Source: Saccharina japonica
Taxonomy: Eukaryota > Sar > Phaeophyceae > Laminariales > Laminariaceae
Assembly (NCBI GenBank): GCA_008828725.1
Contig: MEHQ01001160.1
Span: 62,001 to 126,000 of the forward strand
DNA: 64,000 bases
Direction of reading: 5' to 3'
Shown: one piece after another, positions 54,246-64,000 of the stretch
Position numbering within the stretch: position 1 is the first letter of the stretch
Layout: each line of letters begins with the position of its first letter
The notes under the pieces: model-generated
Told to the model about the DNA's origin: nothing
The model's database searches: none
What the model saw: only the letters and a program-made list of their open reading frames with translations
Made by a program: the position numbers and the translations under genes

Positions 54246-55965
54246 TACGAAACAGTCAAATAAGGTATGTCCGTGCAACATCAGCAACACCAGACCCAAG
54301 GGTGCATTCGTTCCATCTTACACTCCCCCTCCTCAACAAAACGGGTCTGTAAATGGTGACGCTGGCGCCGAGAGTCGGTGCGCGCGCCTGACCAGCGTGG
54401 TGGAATTACCGACAGCAGTTGGTTGGATCGCGCGTCAAGTACGACTATCTTCGGAATGTCCTGTTTTATTGATCGTGTCAGCCTGTGTCTGCACGCACGG
54501 CAGCAGCGGACAGTCGGCGGCGATGGAACTCGGCTGTAGTGTTGTGCTTTTGTACGGGAGCCTACCTATGGGGCCTGTATCGATCTTGTCCGTACGGACT
54601 ACGTTAACCATTGGTATCATACGTGCATGTATATTGTCCCTACGCAGCACGGGCTCCACCACGCATATCACGACCCTCTGATATGTATATTCGCCTTTTT
54701 GTGCGTAAATATACGAACTGCTTTCATCGATACTACATTACCTGTAATCTTGAAACGGTTCGTATAGTTCTGACCAGAGTGGAGTCTATTTTTCGATACG
54801 ATTGCGCCCAACGTAGTCTATTGCCGTACCATCATTACTCGTAGATATATTTCGAGTACGTACGTACATGCATGTACGCAACTGAATAATACACTTTTCC
54901 GCTGTACTCGACGAATATCATCAGTTTCTACTTCGATTTCATATTGCTCTAGATATATATTCAGTGGGGGCGTTAAACACCCATCATACAGTTTATGACT
55001 TATTTTCTAGGGTATACTACTCCGGTATCCACACCACGATTTGTTTTCTTTTTTGACTTTGCTTATACCAGTTACTGCTCTGTAGGGTTCATGAGTATGT
55101 ACGCACGTCTATACTCCGCACTGGACACACATCTTAGTTTTATCAGTTGTCTCTTCAACTATCCAATGTTGATTGCTGGACAAATAAATATTCACACGTA
55201 CTGATACATACAGTAGGCCATTGTTATTTTTGTCTGGGTACACACCCACCGACATTCTTTGTTTCTGCAACTTTACGTACTATTTCCGTAGCTTTGTTAT
55301 GGAAGCATTCAATTGAGGGGACGGGTTGCATGTAGAACAGATAACATTCTACGCATTTCATTGTAGGTTATGACTCAGTGGTCATGCACTATGACTCAGT
55401 GGTCATGCACAACCACGATTAGCGTTTCTGACATTAGTACAACCATTTTGCCACCATAATCACACGAGACTGAATATGTAGTGAACTTTGTGTTTACTGT
55501 TTCCCATATTGCCGCTGCATTCGCCCAGGACTGAATATGTTGTACCATTCTTTTATTCTTCATTCGTTTATTTATATTTTGAGAATCAGGTTTTTACACC
55601 GTAAGCGTTACTCTAGCTACTGACTTTCATCACGGGGGCGTGTTAGCATATGGACGTTGAGATCCATGCGTATCTCCATTGTGACGTGCAGTCACTACGC
55701 ACTGGTACGAGTATATGAGTATCTTAGTCTAGATATTCGGGTACTTGCAATAGTCGGATATATTACGAGTTTGTCTTACTCGTAGTGCGCTTTAGTGTAT
55801 CTCCAAAGCATCTTCACCAGGACGGATGCTGAGAACGTTGCTATAATGTTACTATAACGTTATAGAGAACATTACATGAACCAGTACAGACAACGGTAGA
55901 ATGTAACTGTCCAAGACACGGGCATTGTACCGAGATGATCAGGTGCAGGCATCGCCCCCCTCGAT
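54246..55965. other. No gene recognised
   Basis: A 185-codon plus frame (54124-54681) starts inside the GTCGCG repeat, and its unique part matches no family I know. Short runs TACGTACGTACATGCATG near 54857 and a 21-bp tandem pair at 55369 are the only structures. Confidence 0.4.
55369..55410 (+). repeat. 21-bp perfect tandem repeat, two units
   Basis: TATGACTCAGTGGTCATGCA with a final C is present twice in immediate succession. Confidence 0.95.
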
Positions 55966-55997
55966 CACTCTACTCTACTCTACTCTACTCTACTCTC
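55966..55997 (+). repeat. (CTCTA)n microsatellite
   Basis: Six units of CTCTA/ACTCT followed by a CT-rich stretch to about 56030. Confidence 0.9.
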
Positions 55998-56865
55998 CTC
56001 CTCTTCCCTCTTCTCTCCTCCTGTTCATTTTCCATTGATCTCCCTGAGGTCAATCTTCTTTCGAATATGGCCAAATAAGCGCCTTTTCAAACCATGACTT
56101 TTATTCTACTTCTCAAGTGATCTTCACAGACACTTCGGTGCCACCTCTGCCATCTCTCTCCACAGAGACAGAGCGTCGACACACGCGTTATTCTTCAAGT
56201 GAAACAGGGCTTTGTGGTCGTCACCGTAAGGTACATACACTCCATCTTGACATCCCATTGAACGGACGGGCGGAGCACCTCGACCGGCACCGTAAAGTCT
56301 TCGCGCTCCATGCGAAAGCGATCCATGAATGGTTTATCCCCGAGCAACGGCCTGATGTACGTTTGCCATGGCCGCCGTGCACGTAGGAGGAATGACTACA
56401 GTCTGATGATGTTGGGCTCGAGTTCCTCGATCTCCACCTCCTGGAGCCAAAGCTCACCCCGCAGATCCATCAGATTGAACGCACCAAAACAAATACGATT
56501 TCCTTGCCACCATCCTAGCCCGGCACTCAGCTGGCCTACGCCGAGGAGGACACCGGCAACAACTGTAGAATGCTCCTGGTACGGAATGTTTTGGTATGGT
56601 TTCCGTCGTCGCCCACCCTACTGTGTACAGTGTATCATATTTTTAAGACTGCCGATGATTGGTTGAGGGGTAGTATATGATGATTCAAAATGCATTGTAC
56701 GTACGTCGGAGGTTGCAGTTAGCGAGTTTGGGCGTTCAGCAAAGGGTCAAAATTCAATCCAATGTTCGATTGCGCGACATTCCATTGTTTTACGAGTATA
56801 CCGTGACCCGCATGCAAGTAACACGCTTCAAGATACTTGGAAAACCAGAGTTCTTTATGGTGCGG
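55998..56865. other. No confident gene
   Basis: GC-richer around 56130-56600, with open frames of 89-118 codons on the plus strand and 78 on the minus strand. A faint resemblance to a retroelement fragment is noted under rejected items. No host gene recognised. Confidence 0.35.
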
Positions 56866-57350
56866 TGTTGCCTATCGGTTCGGTGCAGTTCGGTTAACCG
56901 CACCGAACCGCACCGTAGGAAATATCACAGCACCTAACCGCACCGCAGGATTTTTAAACTCTGAAACCCGCACCGAACTGCACAGTAAACTTCCCGATTT
57001 CTGAAAACCGCGCCGAAATGCACCGTAGGGAATATCACAGCAACGAACCGCACCATAAGATGTTCCATATCTGAAAACCGCACCGAACCGCACCGTAAGA
57101 TTCCTGATTTATGAAAACCGCACCGAACCGCACCGTAGGAGGCACGAAAAAAACGAACCGCACCGTTGCATTTACAATCTCTGAAAATCGCACCCAACCG
57201 CACAGTGGGATTCCTGATTTCGGAAAACCGCACTGCAGCGCACCGTAGGATTTACAATATCGGATAACCGCACCAAACAGCACCGTGATATTTCCGCTTT
57301 TCCTAAAACCGCACCGAACCGGACCGTAGGATTTTCGAAAAGTATAAACG
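56866..57350. repeat. Minisatellite rich in AACCGCACCGAACCGCACCG
   Basis: Units of about 40-60 bp contain CTGAAAACCGCACCGAACCG followed by CACCGTAGGA and a short variable spacer (ATTCCTGATTT, ATATCACAGC or similar). The GCACCGAACC core also repeats within a unit. Minus-strand frames rich in Arg, Val and Gly are by-products. Confidence 0.85.
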
Positions 57351-58370
57351 GCAAGGTGCACGGACAGTTAACCGTAAAGAACCCTGGGGAATATCTCCCA
57401 CTAGAGGATACCGAACTCTATCTTCCCCATGCATTCTGCATCTAGAACGAAGGGGTCAGTGAGTTATCTGCATGTTTCGTGAAACTGGAATCCTGTGCAG
57501 GCATATACCCGGTAAACATACACATGCTTGGCACCTCTTGCTGCATTTTCATGCTCGAGAAGGTCGTCGAGATTCTAGCAACCCTGCAGAGGATTGTCAA
57601 CATCAACCCTTTAGACCGGTCAGGTTAAGATTCTATAGTTTCCCCTAAAGGGTGTCGTCGGTACCAACATTCTCCACAGGAATGTTCCCGTCACCATGGT
57701 AGAGGATTATTTCCTTAGTGTCGATCGTTTAATAATAATCCTGAGGATTCACAACAACAAAGCACCAGAGGGGTCAGGTCAAGGTTGTTTTCTACAAGAG
57801 GGTTTAGTAGATACTGAATCCTCAACAGGAAATTTCCATTTTCAGCGTGGCTGATTATTTTCGTTTTAAATCCTCCACATAATTTCCCGCAAAATAAAAT
57901 ATAGAGGTACGCAAATGGCCAGCGGTGTGCTGTGGATGACGCACTTCCTTTTTCTTGTTTTCATCTTCTTGTTGTCAGTTCCGGAGGCTAATATTAGTCT
58001 ATGCATTAAGCACATAAACGTTTTTTTCCCCCAGTCTCTTGGCATCATTATCCTATCAATAGGCTTTCTGCACAGACCCTCGCGCAACTGAGACAGAGCC
58101 TCGCCATTCATAATTATTTCATCCTGCCCCAGAAATACAGTCCCAGCTGCACCATCCAAAAACAAACGGAAATCCGCCAACTCCAGCAGCAGTACCGGAG
58201 AGTAAAGCTATAATACAGGAGTTCGAGCGACATGGCGTCGCAGGTCTGGGGGTTGCAGGTGAGATGCCGGCTTGGAGCGTGCCGTCATATACCAGGTAAC
58301 AAGTATATGTATATACTCGTATATATAATGTTTTTAACGTCACACTTCAACTTACCAGCTCAACTCATAT
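57351..58370. other. No gene recognised; diverged tandem duplication inside
   Basis: Units at about 57580-57735 and 57736-57880 share ATCCTGxAGGATTxxCAACA, CAGGTxAAGxTT, CCTCxACAGGAA and GGATTATTTTC. Identity is low, about 60 percent. Minus-strand frame 57866-58180 (104 codons) is unsupported. Confidence 0.4.
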
Positions 58371-60302
58371 ACATACTGTTCATATAACGTGGTGTGCCCC
58401 TCCGAATTGTTCTGGACAAAAGCCGTGGTCACACAGGTCTCGTCCCCTTATTATTGGTGTGTTGCTCGCCGAGGTTAATGGAAACTTCGCTAACTAAAGC
58501 TCTCGCACTTTCTGCTATTCAATATTTACCCAGGGAAGAGTCCTTCAGGCCGTTTCCTATGCGGTTCGATTTTCGAGCCTCAGATTTTCGTCTGACCGTT
58601 TTTTCAGCGACCTACTGTAGTTAGAAAATCGAAACATTCTTCCGATGCGAGAAAAGCGGATTTATTGTGCGTACGTGCAGAGATTCGTGCAAAAGGTGAG
58701 AAAACTGCTGTTCTTGTGGTCTGGCGCCGCGAAGAGACGCGCCGAGTTCGCTGCACTGGGCGCAGGACCCAGGCGTCCGAAGCCACGCTGGCTTTTTCTG
58801 GTCTGACGGTGACGTGCCGAGTACGCTCGAGGTCACTTTATTTTGTATGTTGACACAACGAATCATCCGAGCCCGCACGTTGACTAACTCACTGCTGCTG
58901 CTGTAAAATATACGAGTACCGAGAGGCGCGCGCCGAGCGCGCTTCTCTTCGTCTCTAGGCCCAAGTACGCGCCAGCCAACTGTAGTCTGGCGACGAAAAT
59001 ATGCACCGATCACCGGCTGCGCGTCGGGTGCGAAGCAACGCCGCGATCCAACCTATAGATCATTCTGCTGCTACTGATTCTTACTTGCTGCGTGGATAAC
59101 CCCTTGAATTTAGAGACCTTTCCATTTTTCGATTTGAAAACCTGATGACCCAAGTCGTCGGGTTTTGAGCCAAAATCTGACAAATTGGGCAATCGGATTC
59201 TAGAATCGCAAACAATCCTATCAGAGTTTACACAATCGGACTGCATAAAAGGCGGTGTACTGCGAATACGCTTACATGCTGCAATGGGCTACGCAGCCTA
59301 TATATACGATGTTTAAATGCTGGCTACGCAGGGCTAGGGCCACGGGCAGAGCCGTCGCCGTGCCGCTGGTGTACTAACAATTTGATTTGACCGAAAGGGA
59401 CCTATACTTTTAACATACTGGTAGGCAGAGAGAACGCATATCAACGGTGTTGTGGGTATTTATCCAACGATCATGAAACTGTGTGATAGTCAAGTACAAC
59501 GGGACAATTTTGGCATTGGGGTTCCCTTGTATTCAGTCGTGGTTCCACTTAAGTGTGCTGGATCGTCCGGTTACTGCAACTTCACCTTGGTGCCATGCCT
59601 CGATGGGTGCGACACCGGCATAAAACAAGCCCCACTATATTGTGGTGCCTGAATCTGTAGGACAAGTATACTGCTGGACGGAGGTAGATGGTGTGCCGAA
59701 GGGAAAATATGTGGGTTATCCTCCAATTAGGAGTGCACTGCAGATTAGTTGGCAAATAGGCGTAGCTCCCATTATCATCCCGAACTCCGACGGAACCGAG
59801 TTGAACTGAATCATTCTGATGAGCACGCGGCGCAGCCATGACACCGACCGCTTCACGCGTTATCATCCTCCTCGGTCTGGTTTTCACAGTCGTTACCCGT
59901 ATCTACGTTCAAGTCAAATATTTTCCCCCGTCCTCAGATTGCTCTTATCCAGTAGCATAGCCTCCTATTTATAATGACCGTCTTCTATTATTTGTCAACA
60001 CCCTAGGTTCTTCCAATGGGGCCTTCACCAACCCTAAGTCTATACCCTCCATTTTCCCGCTCTTGTCGCTAATTTATGACACCCAGCAAATTTGTTGGCA
60101 CTACAACAGTACCCACCTGATACTTGCCAAGTACCGATCTACAGCTTTTTCGCGCCTATCGCATGACTAGAGCGGGGCCAACGCTTTGATTGCTCAGTTC
60201 CTGACATCGTTCTATTTTACTACTCACCTCTTTACTTTCGTTCACGTTGGGCTCATACGTTCGACCACATTACCACAACCTGTAGCCCACCGGCGACAGT
60301 TT
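58371..60302 (+). repeat. 1.93-kb duplicated segment, copy 1
   Basis: From ACATACTGTT to CACCGGCGACAGTT it is nearly identical to 61290-63222 (about 97 percent by eye). It contains a GC-rich part near 58700-58970, a palindrome GAGGCGCGCGCCGAGCGCGC near 58921, and a TATA-like stretch TGCATAAAAGGCGG at 59243. Only short frames are present (66-130 codons), and although several stay open in both copies none has a recognised family, so I annotate no gene. Confidence 0.88.
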
Positions 60303-61289
60303 TTTTTTGTTCAAGTACCACCAGGTGTGAACTAAAAACTCACAGGCCAGGGGTTTAGGGGAGAGAATATGAATGCCTATATATATGTATATATGGATGT
60401 CAAGAGTTGGGATATCGTACCGTAGTGGCACAATTCGATGCGAGTCGACGAGGGAAGAAAAAGCTAAAGTCTTCTCGCGATAAAAATGCAAGGCAAAAGC
60501 CGTAGTGAGGGAGGAGGGAGAGGAGCCTACTTTATGACCCGGATCTGAGTTATACGACTACGTAGGTAGGGGGGGAGAGAGAAAGGAAGGGCGAAGATAA
60601 TAAATGGGATGGAAACAAAACAAAAAAAAAGTGGGGAGGGAGGAGAATAATCTACCTACGAGTACGTTACGTATACGTAGTGACCCCGGATCTGAGTTAC
60701 GACTAAAGAGGGAGAGCGAAAAGAAGGGCGAATATGATCAATGGGATGTGGGGGGGGTAAAGGAAAAAAAACGGAACAAAAGTTTCGAAATATATATCGA
60801 AATATCGAACTTTCGAACTTTCGATATGATCATATCGATCGTGTTTTTTATTTTTTAGCCCACCACATCCTCTGGCATCCCCGGGTTTTTTATGCTGACA
60901 CTATTATACCGGTATATCTGTGAGTACAAGTACTCAAGGTTCGACTCGAAGCTTGCAACAGTTTCTTCTTTGTATGCGTAGCGTGGAATACACGCCAGGT
61001 GTCGGGTTCCAGACTTGACGACAAGTCTGGTCCGTGAGAGTTGTGAGGGATGCGGGCGACGCATCCCATCATACACCAGATGTCTCGGGTCAATATTACC
61101 AATCATAGTTCGTCCGTAGACGAAGGATTGTACCGAGATCTTACTGATGAGATCATAGGAGATCTGACGTCACAGTTTGTACGATGAGAGACGGAGATCT
61201 CATGACGTGGGAATTGGTGATACCTGCTTGGGAGATCCTTACGGTGATCTCCGGATATATGCAGGTTGGACGAGGCATGGCTCCCACAT
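60303..61289. other. Spacer between the two 1.93-kb copies
   Basis: Contains a purine-rich direct repeat (60533-60620 and 60680-60765), a stretch of overlapping TTCGAAATAT/ATATCGAAAT words near 60785-60840, and a GATCTC-rich stretch at 61136-61255. No gene recognised. Confidence 0.4.
60533..60765 (+). repeat. Purine-rich direct repeat, two units about 147 bp apart
   Basis: Both units run GACCCxGGATCTGAGTTA, ACGACTA, GGGxGAGAG, GAAGGGCGAA and AATGGGATG. Confidence 0.75.
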
Positions 61290-63222
61290 ACATACTGTTG
61301 ATATAACATGGTATGCCCCTCCGAATTGTTCTGGACAAAAGCCGTGGTCACACAGGTCTCGTCCCTTTATTATTGATGTGTTGCTCGCCGAGGTTAATCG
61401 AAACTTCACTAACTAAAGCTCTCGCACTTTCTGCTCTTCAATATTTACCCAGGGAAGAGTCCTTCAGGCCGTTTCCTATGCGGTTCGATTTTCGAGCTTC
61501 AGATTTTTGTCTGGCTGTTTTTTCAGCGACCTACTGTAGTTAGAAAATCGAAACATTCTTCCGATGCGAGAAAACCGGATTTATTGTGCGTACGTGCAGA
61601 GATGCGAGCAAAAGGTGAGACCAACTGCTGTTCTTGTGGTCTGGCGCCGCGAAGAGACGCGCCGAGTTCGCAGCACTGGGCGCAGGACCCAGGCGTCCGA
61701 AGCCACGCTGGCTTTTTCTGGTCTGACGGTGACGTTCCGAGTACGCTCGAGGTCACTTTTTTTTGTATTTTGACACAAGGAATCATCCGAGCCCAGCACG
61801 TTGACTAACTCACTGCTGCTGCTGTAAAATATACGAGTACCGAGAGGCGCGCGCCGAGCGCGCTTCTCTTCGTCTCTAGGCCCAAGCCCGCGCCAGCCAA
61901 CTGTAGTCTGGCGACGAAAATATTCACCGATCACCGGCTGCGCGTCGGGTTCGAAGCAACGCCGCGATCCAACCTATAGATCGTTCTGCTGCTACTGCTT
62001 CTTACTTGCTGCGTGGGTAACCTCTTGAATTTAGAGACCTTTCCATTTTTCGATTTGAAAACCTGATGACCCAAGTCGTCGGGTTTCGAGCCAAAATCTG
62101 ACAAATTGGGCAATCGGATTCTAGAATCGCAAACAATCCTATCAGATTTTACACAATCGGGCTGCATAAAAGGCGGTGTACTGCGAATACCCTTACATGC
62201 TGCAATGGGCTACGCAGCCTGTATATACGATGTTTAAACGCTGGCTACGCAGGGCTAGCGCCACGGGCGGAGCCGTCGCCGTGCCGCTGGTGTACTAACA
62301 ATTTGATTTGACCGAAAGGGACCTATACTTATAACATACTGGTAGGCAGAGAGAACGCATATCAACGGTGTTGTGGGTATTTATCCAACGATCATGAAAC
62401 TGTGTGATAGTCAAGTACAACGGGACAATTTTGGCATTGGGGTTCCCTTGTATTCAGTCGTGGTTCCACTAAAGTGTGCTGGATCGCCCGGCGACTGCAA
62501 CTTCACCTCGGTGCCATGCCTGGATGGGTGCGACACCGGCATAAAACAAGCCCCACTATATTGTGGTGCCTGAATCTGTAGGACAAGTATACTGCTGGAC
62601 GGAGGTAGATGGTGTGCCGAAGGGAAAATATGTGGGTTATCCTCCAATTAGGAGTGCACTGCAGATTAGTTGGCAAATAGGGCGTAGCTCCCATTATCAT
62701 CCCGAACTCTGACGGAACCGAGTAGCACCGAATCATTCTGATGAGCAAGCGGCGCAGCCATGACACCGACCGCTTCACGCGTTATCATCCTCCTCGGTCT
62801 GGCTTTCACAGTCGTTACCCGTATCTACGTTCAAGTCAAATATTTTCTCCCGTCCTCAGATTGCTCTTGTCCAGTAGCATAGCCTCCTATTTATAATGAC
62901 CGTCCCCTATTATTTGTCAACACCCTAGGTTCTTCCAATGGGGCCTTCACCAACCATAAGTCTATACCCTCCATTTTCCCGCTCTTGTCGCTAATTTATG
63001 ACACCCAGCAAATTTGTTGACACCACAACAGTACCCACCTGATACTTGCCAAGTACCGATCTACAGCTTTGTCGAGCCTATCGCATGACTAGAGCGGGGC
63101 CAACGCTTTGATTGCTCAGTTCCTGACATCGTTCTATTTTACTACTCACCTCTTTACTTTCGTTCACGTTGGGCTCATACGTTCGACGACATTACCACAA
63201 CCTGTAGCCCACCGGCGACAGT
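61290..63222 (+). repeat. 1.93-kb duplicated segment, copy 2
   Basis: Same length (1933 against 1932 bp) and order as copy 1, differing by scattered substitutions and a few one-base indels, for example GTACTTATAAC versus the TTTTAAC version. The flanking sequences on both outer sides are unrelated to those of copy 1 beyond the shared ACATAC and GTT. Confidence 0.88.
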
Positions 63223-64000
63223 TGGTCAACCCTCGTTTATGATTCTTGAATGATAGGGTGTAGGCGGCTGGTCTACTTAAACCAGCGACCACAAGGATGA
63301 TATTGCCCTCAGACATTTGATCGCGTCTCGCTGAATCAACCGGATAGGGACTCCAGCCCGTTCCTTGTTCCGTGCATATGCATCAAGAGACGATTTATAA
63401 TCATCACATGTTTAATGCCTTACTGAAGAACAATAATCGCACCGCTATACGACGGAATCTCTTAGCCACATGTGGGTACGACTAATTCACCACCTGCAGA
63501 GTTTTACTTGAGGTGATTTGCCTATCGCTCAATCAAACCTGATTGGCCTAGTCGACCCGGTTTGTGGTTTGTGTTGTTTCGAATAAGCTAATCCATAGAT
63601 GAGTATACATTAATATCACATTCACGTGGTTCCATATGTGTGTTTTGAATATATACGTGATGAATATGTTTCGGGTCAAACCCAACTAATGCGTAGGCTT
63701 ATAAACACAAACCACCCTCGATACCTTGACATGTTAAATAGAGGCGCACTTACTTGTGCTCACTGCCGAGACTCTAAAAACTGCTTGTTTGGGCAGTAGC
63801 TCAGTGCCTGACTTCGTCGTATCTGGTCGAGATGCAGGGACGGTCGTCATAGGGCCAAACATACATTTGAAGTACGTGAGATAACTGGTGTGCCTACGGT
63901 CGAATTTAGAGCCGTAAGACCACGTATTCTTGAAAAGGTGCTTAGTAGATTTGTAGAGCCAATATGTAAGTGGCCCTGCAGCTACCACGCATATACGCGT
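63223..64000. other. No gene recognised
   Basis: A minus frame at 63734-63988 (84 codons) runs to near the window edge and could be part of an exon continuing outside, but it shows no recognised similarity. Confidence 0.35.

Noticed and set aside
53950-54263. Arg/His-rich frames on both strands over the GTCGCG block
   Set aside because: They are open in several registers because the repeat lacks stops; there is no independent coding evidence.
54300-54345. Possible LTR edge (purine run next to TGTAAGATGG on the minus strand)
   Set aside because: No second terminal repeat and no recognisable retroelement protein nearby; the match is too short to support a call.
54124-54681. 185-codon plus-strand frame
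   Set aside because: It starts inside a simple repeat and overlaps an equally long open minus frame; there is no family resemblance.
56200-56560. Possible fragment of a Ty3/Gypsy-type reverse transcriptase
   Set aside because: A short plus-strand stretch (AEHLDRHRKVFALH) faintly recalls that family, but no other part of such an element is visible, so even fossil status is unproven.

Overview
This window looks like a repeat-rich, gene-poor stretch of a eukaryotic nuclear genome, most likely a stramenopile alga (brown alga or relative). That placement is an inference from the protein types: a 22-residue 'LTFG..FNQPI..V.WP.SL' repeat protein, and split genes that combine DUF2135/YfaP-like beta-sandwich modules with cysteine-rich GCC2/GCC3-like exons. 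There are no operons and no ribosome binding sites. Exons are short, spliced, and separated by introns of about 0.1 to 2.8 kb. Nothing shows ribosomal RNA, a convincing tRNA or CRISPR.

Only one long intact gene is visible: a minus-strand, 605-codon FNIP-like repeat protein at 18.6-20.4 kb. Two further genes are present as decayed paralogues, both on the minus strand. Locus A (about 11.0 down to 3.0 kb) and locus B (about 48.8 down to 41.4 kb) hold the same five exons in the same order. Exon 1 is a DUF2135-like C-terminal half, exon 2 a 105-bp cysteine-rich exon, exon 3 a 53-bp mini-exon, exon 4 a DUF2135-like N-terminal half and exon 5 a C-terminal half with an acidic/serine tail. Lengths and splice phases of the internal exons agree between loci. 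Each locus has in-frame stops, and A also has frameshifts and weakened splice sites, so both look like pseudogenes.

The rest is repeats. (1) A 250-bp terminal-inverted-repeat MITE family has about 28 copies between 3.6 and 48.2 kb. (2) A second short family ends in poly-C. (3) A 1389-bp DNA transposon with perfect 14-bp ends sits inside one MITE copy. (4) A 3.2-kb segment (29.97-37.79 kb) is present twice in tandem, joined at a single N; only the first copy carries the 1389-bp transposon, which suggests two haplotypes placed end to end. (5) Three foldback elements lie at 16.5, 38.4-38.7 and 39.2-40.6 kb, and a separate TIR element at 11.1-11.8 kb. (6) Twin arrays of a 41-bp minisatellite (27.1-27.7 and 28.4-29.2 kb) are bounded by inverted terminal motifs. 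(7) About 17 copies of a 263-bp satellite fill 49.5-53.96 kb, followed by a GTCGCG-rich block with short telomere-like repeats. (8) A minisatellite lies at 56.9-57.35 kb. (9) A 1.93-kb segment is duplicated at 58.4-60.3 and 61.3-63.2 kb.

The most unusual stretch is 22.86-25.14 kb: over 20 copies of a short dyad of the form TAACAY-N-RTGTTA, with no coding potential and no repeat family seen elsewhere in the window. Its function is unknown.
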